Shown one piece after another: positions 32,067 to 42,909 of a DNA stretch of 64,000 nt. The notes under the pieces were generated by a model that was given only the letters and a program-made list of their open reading frames with translations, was not told the DNA's origin and did no database searches. Made by a program: the position numbers and the translations under genes. Positions within the stretch are counted from its first letter, which is position 1, and every line of letters begins with the position of its first letter. This stretch comes from Isoetes taiwanensis (Eukaryota; Streptophyta; Lycopodiopsida; Isoetales; Isoetaceae), in contig JAJEKV010000015.1 of NCBI GenBank assembly GCA_021234155.1, positions 4,505,667 to 4,569,666 of the forward strand. Direction: 5' to 3'.

Positions 32067-33420
32067 ATGGTGAGGCACCCAAGGAAGACTGGTACAGATA
32101 TGGATGGTGATGGAGAGCCTAGCCACGCTGAAGATATGCCTTTGGAGCCTGGGTTGGCAGCAGCAGCAGCGCCAGCAGCAGCAGCACCTCTAGGCAACTA
32201 TGCTGATCCTATCTTCAGGTTGAGACGCCCTTCACAGCCCCTTTATGACGTAAAAAAGAAACCCTTTGAGGTATTTCTAAACTCATTTGATGATTATTTT
32301 AGGAATCATGCTCCTAGAGGTATGACTAAGTTGGAATTGTTCAAGCTTTTTTATCGATGACCTTGCTACTAAAATGGTTTAACACTCAAAGAAAGATTTA
32401 TGGTGTTCACACATTTGAAGAGATGAGGAGCAGATTCATTGATAGGTTTTGGCTTAACTCGTGACTCCAAACTTTGCTTCAAAGAATCGATTCTCTTTCT
32501 ATTAGAAGTGATGAAAGCATAGAAGCTTATGTTGATAGATTTGGAGAGCATGTGATAAAGTGTGAGTCAAAGGGTGTTGATAATCCTCCTTTGCATTTGA
32601 TTACCGCTTTTTGCATGGTTTGAAGTTCGCACCTCCCGCTTACAAGAAGTTAATGAAGATACATCAACAACAACGTTTTGAGACATTACCAAGGGTATTT
32701 TCCAAAGCAATTGAGATCAGCGAGGGCTAAGGGCTTGCATTTTCTACTTTTGAGCACGTTGATCTTGATTATTTCAATGATTTAGAGACTAACTATGAAC
32801 CTCGTGTGTACAAAGTGAAGAAGAAAAATTCTTTTGAAGAAGATATGAGAGAAGAGATTTCTAAGTTGCAAGCTACTAACCTCAAAATTGCAACTCCAAC
32901 ATGCCGGGACTGCAGAGACACTTATGGAGGTTACCAAGCAACTCTCTCAGCTCAAGAAGGCTCCAAAGACCACAGTGAGATGAGGCATCCGACTTCAAGT
33001 CTTCAGATTCTACACAAAGTAGAAAGCATTGTACCCACTGTAAGAAGCTAAACAAGCCATTCGTGAAAGTAATTGCTGGTCCAAGCCTTGCCCTAGATGT
33101 GATAAAAAGGGCCACACCGTAAGGAGTGCCCCGCTTGTTCATATTGTAAAGAAACAGCCATTATGAAGACAAAAAAGATCAAAGAGTATATGTTGAAAGA
33201 TAAAGGTAAGATCAGATGCATCCTCTTCTCATGTTTCTTTCTCCGACAAAGAGAAGGAGGTGATGAACTTCGAAGAGAAGAAGAGGTCTTGGCCAACTGG
33301 TAATTCCCTATAGCCTAAGATCCGCACCTCAAAGAAGCCAACATGCCTAGAAATAGCATAGCTCCTCCGCCCTCCGTGGGTTACAGAGCCAGGCCACCTC
33401 AAAATGACAGCCCGGGCCGT
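32067..33420 (+). CDS. Tat-like element gag (broken)
   Basis: Starts MVRHPRKTGTDMDGDGEP at 32067, then an alanine-rich stretch and FRLRRPSQPLYDVKKKPFEV. After a frame change near 32,360 the capsid-like part continues (MRSRFIDRFWLNS, QRIDSLSIRSDESIEAYVDR). Near 33,080-33,140 there is CPRCDKKGHTVRSAP, a CX2CX4H zinc knuckle with its last Cys shifted out of frame. Gag packages the element RNA. At least five frameshifts or stops break it. Confidence 0.7.
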
Positions 33421-33426
33421 GGTTAG

Positions 33427-34080
33427 GTGAAGCTTGACCAGGTGTTGAAGTCTACTAGAGTCACCCTAGATGTTTTGACCTTGTTAAGAATAGCACCTTC
33501 CTATAGAGAGCGTGTCAAAACACTTATAGAGGAGAATTCAGAACCCATCATCCACAACATCTCTAGAGTTGGGAAAGACCCCGTATATTCTCATGTGAAG
33601 CTCAAGTCGGGTAAAACACTCTCTAAAGTCATCTTGATGGAGGCTCTGGCATAAATATCATGCCTTTACATATTATGGACTCTTTAGAGTTAAAAATCAC
33701 TTCTGCAGCACCAATTATTCTGAAATCTTTTGCTAATGAGAGTGTACAACCAAAAGGAGTCGTTAATGATGTCTTGACAGATGTAGGGGGCATCAAGATG
33801 ACCCTGGACTTTGTTGTAGTACAGTTTCCTTCTCAGATTGGCAGCTATGACCTTCTTTTTAGCGTAAATGGCTCAAGGTGGTTTCTGCAAAGCCAGATTG
33901 GGGAGGAGGTAAATGCACAATAACAGATGGTAAGCAAGAAGTCACACTCTACAACCAGGAAGGTAAACTCCAAGAAGAATTTGCCTTTTTAATTGATGAT
34001 GCACTAATCTATAAAGATGTAGGTGTGTACAACATCTATGTAGATCCCCTTTTGGAAGAAGAAGAGCAAAAACTTGATGA
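33427..34080 (+). CDS. Tat-like element protease region
   Basis: 33427-33654 leads into a LDGGSGINIMP segment near 33,635-33,665, one frame over. This is the retropepsin active-site region in the DxGxxxN form seen in Tat/Athila proteases. 33660-33923 (MPLHIMDSLELKITSAAP...DFVVVQFPSQIGSYDLLF) and 33878-34174 continue the fold and the linker. Two frame changes are needed. It would cleave the Gag-Pol polyprotein. Confidence 0.65.
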
Positions 34081-34082
34081 GC

Positions 34083-34455
34083 ATACTCATACATTGTTCT
34101 TTGATGGCGCTTGTAGCGAGGAAATTGAGCCTAGCCTGTGGCTGGCGCCATCATTAAAAGCCCGTAGGCTTTGACAAAGGGCAAAAAACAGCAAGAATTC
34201 ATTAAAATATAACCTCTAATGAGGCAGGTATCAAGCTTTGATTGCAGGTCTCCGGAAGCTTACATGATGGGAATCAAGAAGTGAATATAAAGGGAGACTC
34301 TCACTGTGCAATCAAGTCCAAGAGGTATACCAAACCAAGCATTCAAGGTTAGTACAACTTAAAGAAGAGGTTTTGGGACTATTAGACAAATTTGAGGCCC
34401 GGACTATAGAGCATATCCCTAGGCATTTGAATAGTGAAGTAGACAAAGCTAGCTA
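34083..34455 (+). CDS. Additional (archaeal-type) RNase H domain upstream of the reverse transcriptase
   Basis: Readings in shifting frames give HTLFFDGACS (near 34,085), then GAIIKSP, SNEAxYQALIAGLRKL (near 34,220-34,260), IKGDSHCAIKS (near 34,290-34,320) and LVQLKEEVLGLLDKFEA followed by IEHIPRHLNSEVDKAS (near 34,350-34,455). The DG, NEA, D and HIPR..N..VD blocks match the extra RNase H of plant Tat elements. In the Tat elements I know, this domain follows the reverse transcriptase and its own RNase H and precedes integrase. Here it lies between protease and reverse transcriptase, and no copy is seen between RNase H and integrase. Confidence 0.7.
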
Positions 34456-34639
34456 AAGGTACCATAATCGGATTTTTTAGTCAAGGAGCCTTTCAGGAAG
34501 AAGAGCCGAACCTCTCCCGCAGGACTTGTCCAATTCTAACTATAGGGATAGGGAGGCAAGCAGAGCAAGTCATTTGTATCCAAAAGATGGCCAAACTAGA
34601 ACCCCGAAAGTTGGTCCAAAAAAAGCCCCCAGCCTTGCT

Positions 34640-36060
34640 TTTTAACTCATTTCCTATGTTGTGTCAAGAATTCTCGGGATGTCTTTGCTTGGGATTACTC
34701 AACTAAAAGGAATTCCCCCTCTAAAGCAAAATTTGAAATAAAAGTAAAAGATGGCTCGATCCCCAGTCCAATGTAAATTAAGGAGGATAAATTCATCTTG
34801 CTGCCACTTATCTATGAAGAATTAAAAACTATGGAGAGTTCTAAGCTGATATGTGAGACATTGAACTCGAGTGGTTGTCTTTGCATTGTGCCGATCAAGA
34901 AGAGAAGTGGCCAACTTAGAATTTGTATTGATTATAGAGATATCAATAAGGTTACAATCAAAGACCGCTATCCCCTACCGCTTTCTAGAAGAAGTTTTGC
35001 ATACCATGAGTGGAAAAGAATTCTATTCTCTTATGGATGGCTTCTCCGGGTTTCAACCAAATAGAAGTTGATCCTTTATCACGAACCAAAAACTGCCTTC
35101 ATTACACCTTTTGGGAACTTATATGATGCTAAGAATGCCATTTGGCTTGAAAAATGCCCCCGCAACCTTCGAGAGGGCAATGAACAATATTTTTGAGTCA
35201 TAATCTCCCCAAGATTTCGGGGGCTTTTTTCTCGATGATTTGACTCGCCACCTCTTTGGAAGATCATCTCAAAACAATCTCTAATATGTTTTCTTTGTGC
35301 TGCATCCAGCAGGTGGAACCTAAATCCAAAGAAGTGTTTGTTTTTGATCGACAAAGGTGTGCTTGTAGGCCATCGATATCGAGAGGAAGGACTTCGATTA
35401 GATTGTCAACAAACAAGGCCGAAGTTCTCGACCTCCCAAAGACCCAAAACATTGAAGCAGATCAAAGGTTTTGTTGGTACACTTCAAGGCTTGAGGATCT
35501 ACATCCCAAACTTCTCTCACATTTTGAGACCTATCACCAAGCTCACCAAAGTAGCGTATGTATCTAAAAAATACAAGTCAAAAAGTTCCAGGTTGAGTGG
35601 AATGAAGATTGCCAAAGGGCATTTGAATTGATCAAAGAAGAGCTCGGCAAGAAGGTAACACTTCCCCCCTAAACCAAATGAAGATTTCCAAGTTTATATA
35701 ACTGAGTTACATCATTTGTCTGTAGGATTAGCCTTATTTCAGAACAAAAAAGGGTGCTAAATTATGCGGGGAAGCAAAGGGTCGGACCTGAGAGGTGAAT
35801 TACCCAGTCCTAGAGAAGTCTGTCACGCTGCCCTAATATTTTTGACCACTAAATTTCCCCATCTTCCGATGCAAGCTCCAAAGATTCAAGTCTATATGAA
35901 GGTCAATCCTCTTCCAATGTTGTATGGTAAACAAGCCCCCTCAAGACCAAGTTCTATAAGTGGGCTGCCATGCTTCAAGACTTTGCCATTGAAGTCCATC
36001 TTGTCAAAGCGAGAAAAGGATCCGAAGTAGTTTCATACCCTATGCCTTCTACAAATATGA
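34640..36060 (+). CDS. Tat-like reverse transcriptase and RNase H (broken)
   Basis: The N-terminal DVFAWDYS segment near 34,685 is followed by [19 protein letters not shown] (near 34,920), [13 protein letters not shown] (near 35,020), [20 protein letters not shown] (near 35,135) and FLDDLTRH (near 35,230). The last is the catalytic block with its Asp pair. [20 protein letters not shown] (near 35,465) is the connection region. RNase H is weak but continues through [20 protein letters not shown] (near 35,870). The domain order is standard from here. Frames change at least six times. Confidence 0.8.
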
Positions 36061-36099
36061 TTTGACCTCCAAGAGGATCAAACGTAAGAAGAGGTATGT

Positions 36100-37324
36100 C
36101 ATTTAGTTGAGAAACCGTGTCTTGGATGCAACCCATTGTCAATTATCTAAGACATCAAGAGATTCACGCCACATTTTCACCATCCGGAGAAAGTTAAGTT
36201 TAGAAGAAGATGTCTAACATATGTGCTGGTTGAGGACATTTTATGTAGGAAGATGCCTTCCGCATTTTGTTGAGGTGCTTAGGCTGAAGAAAGAAACAGT
36301 ACAAGCTCTAAGACATGCTCATGACCTCCTCCTGTGGTGGACATTATTCTATGGATGCCACAGCCAAGAAAAAATTTAAGTTCTGGATACTATTGGCCTA
36401 CACTTCATCATGATGTCAAAAGGTATGTGCGAGTTGTTCCGATTGTCAAAAGCATGCCGAGAAGCGAAGGTACCTCCCTTTCAGCTATTGTGGTCCCCCG
36501 CCCATTTCTGGTTTGGGGATTAGATTTTGTTGGTCCTATACATCCATCTTCCCTCGCGCCAAACATGAATACATCCTAGTTTCTACCAGGACTTCTTCAC
36601 TAAATGGGCTGGAAGCAACTCCATTGACAAGTGCAAATGCGGATACCACGGCAAGTTTCCCTCTTGCCTAATATATGTGCTAGGTTTGGAGTACCATTGA
36701 AGATTGTTTCCTATTGAGGAACGCCTTTTGTGAATGAAGTAATAGACAAGCTTACCCAATTGCTTGAGATAAGACATACAAAAAGTTCTGCTTACTACCC
36801 TCGGAAATGGCGAAAGCGTAATCCACCAATAAGACTTCGATATCCATTATGAAGAAGGCATTAGATAGGTTTCAAGAAGGCTGGCATACAAAGTTGATCT
36901 ATGCCCTCGGTCCTCTGAGAACCACTTATAAAGTGGCTATAAAAAACACTCTGCCTCTATTGTATATGGTACTAAGCGTCATTCTACCCTTTGAGTTGCG
37001 GTACTTTTCGCCAAGGATGATGCAAATACAAGTCAAAAGTGAAGAGGATGCTATCACAGTGCGGTACGCAGCAGATGCTAGCCCTTGAGGAACTTCGAGA
37101 GATAAGACTCTACAGTGATAACAGATCACAAGATGAAAATCAAGAAGAAATTTGACAAACAAGGCGGTAGAAGTCAACTATCCGGGTTGGTGATTTGGTG
37201 CTGCCAGTTAGCTAAAAATAGAGATCCCACTCTAGGTAAGTTTTACGCAAATTGGGAAGGTCCATTTGTCATTTCTTCACATCTTTGGAGTAAACTCATA
37301 TTACTTACAAGAGTTAGAGTCTGA
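36100..37324 (+). CDS. Tat-like integrase (broken)
   Basis: The N-terminal zinc-binding region is visible as ALRHAHD (near 36,310) followed by GYYWPTLHHDVKRYVR. The core follows with WGLDFVGPIHPSS (near 36,510), a KWVEA-like segment, and IRHTKSSAYYP (near 36,765), where the family's catalytic DD35E residues fall. C-terminal blocks are ALDRFQEGWHTKLIYAL (near 36,860) and DPTLGKFYANWEGPFVI (near 37,215), the GPF/Y motif. No chromodomain follows, as expected for Tat. Confidence 0.75.
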
Positions 37325-38459
37325 GGATTTTTGCCAAATCCCCTCAATGCACACACTTGAAAGCTTATTGGATCTAAACTAGCTAATGCTAGTTAGTATA
37401 TAGTTAATAGGTAGTCTAAAAAGGTTGAAGTAAGTTGAAATCGTTCTAGATATGATTTGCTAACACTATGGGGAGAAAACAATAAAAAGAAGAAAAAAGT
37501 GAAAAGAAAAAGTATGTGTTTTGTTCTTTAACATTGTCATTTGCAGGTTCATTAGTTGTTACGTTTTAAAGCCGACCCGGAAAAACCATTGCCTCCTAAA
37601 GTTGTGCTCACATGCGGGGAACTCAAAATCATCATGAACGGTTTGTTTGAACATCACCGTAATGAATACCGAGGATTGAAGTACTAATCTAAGTCATCAT
37701 GTCATTTGCAGGGACCATCCTAGTCTTCCATACCATTCATTTTTTCATTTATTGGCCTCCCATTCATATAAGCCTTGCTCATACTTTTATTCATCACCTC
37801 TGGAGCTGCTATTCATCCACACATCATCAAAAAAAGTCTCCTAACTCTCTATTTCATGTAATTTGCGAGATCATCCTTTACCCACTAGCCTTTATACCAC
37901 TACCATTTTTTCTTTTGGGCAAATTTGCGGGACCATTACATCTTCTAGAATGTTATGCACCCTTCCATAACATTCTAGCTTCATCCAAGACTCCTACAAG
38001 AATGGGTAGCTGAAATCCTAAAAAGTATCAAGTTCTATTCACAAGATCAGCGGCAGATTTTGGACGTTCCCCAAAGTTTCAACACTTATGGGAAGTCAAA
38101 AGAACATGGTAGCAGACCCTACAAGTTACAAAGGTTCAAAAGTTCTTCTTTGTGTTCAAAGTTGCGAGAATTCATCACCAAAAATGTGAAGTACACATAG
38201 TTCTATCAGGTTTCCTATTACGGCACCATTTTCCATTCATGAAGACCTCAAAGAAAACCTTATATTATCTCAGAACAGGGATATGCATTGATTTGGCATT
38301 CACTCTCATATATTTGCACTTTTCCGGATGCTTTTATGCTTTGCATTCTAAGAAGCTCGATATTTTGAGGCAGGATAATTCAGATCCGGATGTCGAGAAG
38401 TTTTTAACGCCAGGTTTTCAAAGTTTGGGGACCAGCCATTTTTTTCTTTTTAGCAAAGA
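37325..38459 (+). other. 3' noncoding region of the Tat-like element
   Basis: Sequence between the integrase end and the 3' LTR. It contains no family motif. Open frames of 104-106 codons near 37.7-38.47 kb are hydrophobic and unconvincing. I saw no clear polypurine tract next to the LTR. Confidence 0.45.
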
Positions 38460-40345
38460 TGTTGCCCCTTGAAGTGGCAACATGAAGAAGAGATGAAGAT
38501 CTGAAAAAATTCTAAGTATTGGAGGAGCTATTAAGGAAAAGTATCAGGCTGGAAGAGAATCTAGGCCAGAGATGAGTACCCACCGCCAAATCCTCTATAG
38601 CCAAAACTAGCCATCCTTGATTTTTCCCAAATTTTTGAGCCTATCTCCTATTTTTTTTCTTGAATTTTCCCTATAAGCTAGCCAAATATGCTTCTAAAGA
38701 TGCCTAAAATCCAAAATGCCAAAAAATCTATACCTTTGCCAAGTGGCATCCTAGTCATCATCCTAAAGTGCCAAAAATGTCAAAAAGTCAAGTGAAAGTC
38801 AAAATGGAAAGCCAAAAGGCACACTTTCTAAAAAATACCCTTACCCGTCATCAAGAGTCAAAATGCCACCTAGGATGGCCACCTTGTTCAAAAATGCTTT
38901 GTCATCCAACTTTGGTTATATCTTTTGCCACTTGGGCCAAAATCATGCCACCTCATCAAAAATATCAAGGGGCATTTAAAATCTCGAAAATTCACTTAGG
39001 CAAAAGCCATGTTTGACTTTTTGCCACAAAGATCCTTCACTATGCCAAGTCATCATTTCATCATGTCACCATCCATTGCCCAAATACCATTGATTCACCT
39101 TTTTTAGCCAAAATCAAAATGCCATTTTTCAAAATTTGACCACATCATCTTGTAGCCCCAATGAAAAATATGCCACCGCACAAAAAACTTCAAAAAAGAC
39201 CCTATATAGACCTTTAAATTCCACTTCTTGGGAATCGTGCCCTTTGAAAAAATATAAAAAAAAATTGTCCTATTCTTCTGCAGACCTAGATTCCTTTCCG
39301 ACCAATCACCCCCTCCACGTGGCTCACCCAAGTGGGGAGGTGGAGGAGAATGTCTTAATCCGGGGCAAGACACGTCAATTTAAAAGTTTATGGATTGGGC
39401 TATATATCCTCGGGCTGACTTTTCGATTTTGGCGTGGGATATATCCATTGAGGAAAAATACGCCAAGATCCATTAGGGTTCTATGATTCTCGGCCTCCCA
39501 AGAATTTGAGTGATCTTGAGGCGGTTCGCTGGATCATAACCGACTTAGAACCAATCGAATCATGAAGAAGATGTTGAATTAATAGAGATCATGCCAAACA
39601 GTATTTGCCTATTTTTTGGGAAAAAAGAGTTCAGTAGCCATATCACGAACAAATTGGAGCTCTAACTACCCCGACACGGTGTCTATAAAGACGATCCGAG
39701 GCAGTATTCTATAGCAAGAGGAGATTTTGATTAGAAACCAGCCCTTGTTCTTGAAAGCCAAGATTCAAAAGTTCGATACAAATTCTATTTGAGTGATCGA
39801 ATGGATTACGGACGGTGTATTATGTTCTGAGATAATCTGAGAAAAAGTTTTCTTGAGCAATTCATGGTGTTTCCCCTTTCTTCAATCGATTTAGAGTTTT
39901 TTTCAAAAAATTAGGGTTTTCCCATTTTTTTAATGTGTCCATTTATTTCGAACTTTGCCACGAATTCCCCATCAATCTTTATCAACAAATGAGTTGAAAT
40001 CAATTCAAGTTATCCGATATTATCTAGATTTAGCTAAATTGATAGCTATTACGCGGAAATTTGTTCAAAAATTCATCCGCATTCAAAGGAAGTTTGTCGC
40101 ATCCCCAAGTTTTTTTTCTTCAATCATTTTCACTACTTTGTTGCGTAAAAAATCCCAGTCATACACACGCATTCACATATCACCTCATTTCCTCACATTT
40201 GCACCTCTTTTCTCATCTTTTCACATCCCTCACCACATCTTTGGCTCTGCACCCTAAACATGAGAATTTGGCAAGTATCTTTTAGGAAATCCACAATTTA
40301 GAGATTTGTGCATCCTAGGTTTTGCAAGGATTACGTGAAAGACCA
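38460..40345 (+). repeat. 3' LTR of the Tat-like element
   Basis: Partner of 30,107-32,004. It begins TGTTGCCCCTTGAAG and ends GAAAGACCA. It shares long runs such as the TTCACTTAGGCAAAAGCCATG block. Small open frames inside it duplicate those of the 5' LTR. Confidence 0.85.
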
Positions 40346-40346
40346 C

Positions 40347-41190
40347 GGGAACAAACTTGTAGGGTGTGTGTGTATGAAATGAGGGACCTATTTATAGAAA
40401 AGGGGAAAACCCTAATTTTGGGTGACTTGGAAAATTCACAGGGGTTGGGCAATTCTAGTCTATACTAAAAGGTCAAAATGGGAATTTGAAGACTAGTTCA
40501 AGTGTTTGAATGTGGGTGGATTACCTAAAGATGCTATACAATAGGTTGGGAATCATTAGGGCAAGATTCGGTGAAAAATGGTAGGAGTCTCGGCTTTGGC
40601 TTCTAAGCTCAAAAACTAAAGTTTAGTTTCTTGACCAGAAGAAATGTGAACATCAGTCCCATTTTGATCAAAACATGTCCAATTTGGATAAACTAAGGTG
40701 TAAGGATGATGGGCTCATCAAATCGGGAATCGACCCCTTGTTTGGTGATTTGGAGCTGTTTTTTAGAGTTTTTTGGGCAAGGTCTCATACTTCAGCGCCT
40801 GTTTCAAAAACTAAAGTTTAGTTTTTAGTCCAGGTAGCGGTTTGTGAGATATCACGCCTTTCGATGCCTTAATTGTCTATTTTGCTGAAATAAAAGCTAA
40901 AACACTAACTCGTCCTAATTAGTCAAGTACAGGCAACTAAAGTACACAAAATTGTTCCATTTACAAAATTTTCAATTATTTACAAAAGGTTCTAGGCGTT
41001 CTCCCTTAATCGTCCTAGCAAGATACATGTCTTGCCTCTCATAAGGGTTACTTTTCGTTTGGCATGGACGATTACAAGATGTTGAGTCTTCAAAATGTTG
41101 CACTATAAAGCTCTCTTTCGGCAGCTTCTTACTTGGGGCAAGCGACATTTCATCGATGTGACCCTAAAGTCACCCTGAAATCTGCATTAC
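40347..41190 (-). promoter_or_regulatory. Chromovirus internal module 1: TATA box and palindromes
   Basis: On the minus strand there is a CTATAAATAGG box near 40,390 followed by GTCCCTCATTTCAT. Two near-perfect palindromes lie upstream of it: AAACTAAA-G-TTTAGTTT at 40613-40629, and a 10-bp-arm version at 40806-40826. A similar set lies at 42,320-42,690. The Tat-like element inserted just beyond the TATA box. Confidence 0.4.
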
Positions 41191-41198
41191 CTCTCTAA

Positions 41199-42242
41199 CT
41201 AGCTAGAGCAAAGGGGCACGGGGAATCGAAGCCGTAGCTGCTTGTTGGAAGTGCGAATCTCGTAGTGCTCTTTGCTCGAGCTGCTTTTTAGTGAGCTTCT
41301 TAGAAGGGACCTTGGGCTTGGGTGGTGGGGGTCGAGGGTCTGGCTGCTTTGTGGGGTGATCCCCTTGATGGTCCCGACCCTGTTCTCCTGGTAGTAGGAG
41401 TTGTATGCCTCCCACTCCTTCATATAGGCCTCGTGGTCTGCATCTTTAATTTCGTAGACTTTGATGGGGTTGGTGGCCTGATTAAGACTCTCGGGCAGGC
41501 GGGGTTGCTTCTTCCTATCCCATTTTGGGTGGGAGGGGGCTTCTTCCTTGTCTGCTGCTCCTCCTCCTGGTGCTATCTGCTCGGTCACCACCTGCTGATC
41601 GGGGTTTGGAAGAACTTGCCCCTTACGTGTTGGGGTTAAGTTCTTCGTCCAGGCTCTCTCAGGGGTTGGGGATGATCGGGTGGCGTTCGGTAATGGTGAT
41701 CTTTGGGTTGGGCTTTTTCACCATGGGGCGTCCTTGAACTTCACGGGGCTCCCCACCCATTTCCCTTTCTTCTCCTGGCGCTCCTCGGCCGATTTCTTCT
41801 CTTCTTCTTCCCTCTTCCTCTTCTTCTCTTCTCTTCTCCTCTCTCGCGTTCGTATTTCTTGATAAACCGGCGAGGTCTGCCTCCTCTTCTTAAATGAAGC
41901 TTGACTCGATTTTGCTCCTGCTGCTCCTCCCGCTTCTTTTCGAATCGGGCCTCGACTTGCTCTTCAATAGTCGGCTCAGAGTCGGCATCCTCGTTCCTCT
42001 CCGGCCTTGGTTCTCCTTTTCTGTTGCGCTTCCTCCTCCTCTTCCCCAATTACCTCCTCCTTCCACCCCCAGGTGTGCTTCATCTTCTTCATTGTGCTCG
42101 TTCTGAATGTTCTCCCCCCTTTCGAGAGGTGTGTGTCCGTTAGGGTTAAGGAGGCCTCTGCATCATGCGCCCGTGTATCGTCTTGGCATCGGCGGTAAAT
42201 CAAGCCACTGACTTTCCTCATGATGCAGCATTGGATTGCCAT
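41199..42242 (-). CDS. Chromovirus 5' coding region, charged protein (broken)
   Basis: Three overlapping minus-strand readings (42242-41976, 42049-41741, 41591-41199) appear to form one protein of about 345 residues with two frame changes. The middle is almost entirely Arg, Lys and Glu (RKKREEQQEQNRVKLHLRR-like tracts). The last part has a globular look (VYEIKDADHEAYMKEWEAYN, ENRVGTIKGITPQ). It lies directly inside the 5' LTR and primer site, where gag normally starts, but no capsid or zinc-knuckle motif is evident. It is either an unusual Gag N-terminus or an extra ORF. The plus-strand leucine/serine-rich frames here are shadows. Confidence 0.5.
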
Positions 42243-42249
42243 GTTTGTG

Positions 42250-42895
42250 GGATCGTCAATGTCCGGATCTAAATGTAAAGATGGCCTTAGGGGCGAGCTG
42301 GTTTCTAAAGTAGGGAATGTTCAAATGAGGGGGTCTACTTCTATTTATAGCTTTTCAAAATTTTAGGTCAAACTTCAAGTTACTCTATTTAACATGCTAA
42401 GATACCTATTTAGTTAAAACTTACACTTATTTCCAGACTTTTCCTACTTATTGGTCTCCGCGTGTCCAAAATGTCAAAAACTAAAGTTTAGTTTTTAGTC
42501 GGTAGCGGTATCGTGAATCACATTTTACCAGTAATTTAAGTAATCAAATCATGCTATTCTTACTAATTCCTATCTTAGAATTAGCTTTACCCTATTAGTT
42601 TTCTCAAATTCATCATATTTAAGTGATCTTGGCTCCGATGTCTCCACACCTTAGCCTCGGCTCAAAAAACTAACTTTTTAGTTCTTCGACCGGTAGAAAT
42701 GAGACCACCCTACTGGAAAAATTTTGGCTTATTCTTTTTTAGTCTTATTAAATTCCAATTCACTTAGTTGTTACTAGCTTAGCATAAACTACAAAGGTGA
42801 GAAAAAAAAAATTTCCCACTTTTTAGGGTTTGAGGATCCTATCAAGTTAGTATTACCGGGAGCATGGCGATTTTGCTCTTGGTCTCCAAGAACAT
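42250..42895 (-). promoter_or_regulatory. Chromovirus internal module 2: TATA box and palindromes
   Basis: On the minus strand there is a CTATAAATAG box near 42,343, followed by a CCCCTCATTTGAACATTCCC context similar to module 1. A 10-bp-arm palindrome AAAAACTAAA-G-TTTAGTTTTT lies at 42476-42496, and a degenerate copy at about 42,663-42,684. It precedes the charged coding region on the minus strand. Confidence 0.4.
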
Positions 42896-42907
42896 TGCTC
42901 GATACCA
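42896..42907 (-). promoter_or_regulatory. Primer binding site for tRNA-Met (chromovirus)
   Basis: On the minus strand TGGTATCGAGCA follows two bases after the 5' LTR end. It matches the common plant initiator tRNA-Met site TGGTATCAGAGC apart from an internal deletion. This fixes the minus-strand orientation of the element. Confidence 0.7.
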
Positions 42908-42909
42908 TT

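Noticed and set aside
32067-32260. Alanine-rich GCAGCA tract as a meaningful coding microsatellite
   Set aside because: It is a short homopolymeric stretch in a Gag N-terminus, common in such proteins.
30099-40352. GGAAC as target duplication of the Tat-like element
   Set aside because: It occurs near both ends but 3-8 bp away from the TG and CA termini, and not at equal distances. Boundaries here are blurred by CG-linked differences, so I do not claim it.
41322-42198. Leucine- and serine-rich plus-strand frames resembling membrane proteins
   Set aside because: They are the antisense of the Lys/Arg/Glu-rich minus-strand ORF. The hydrophobicity is a codon-complement artefact.
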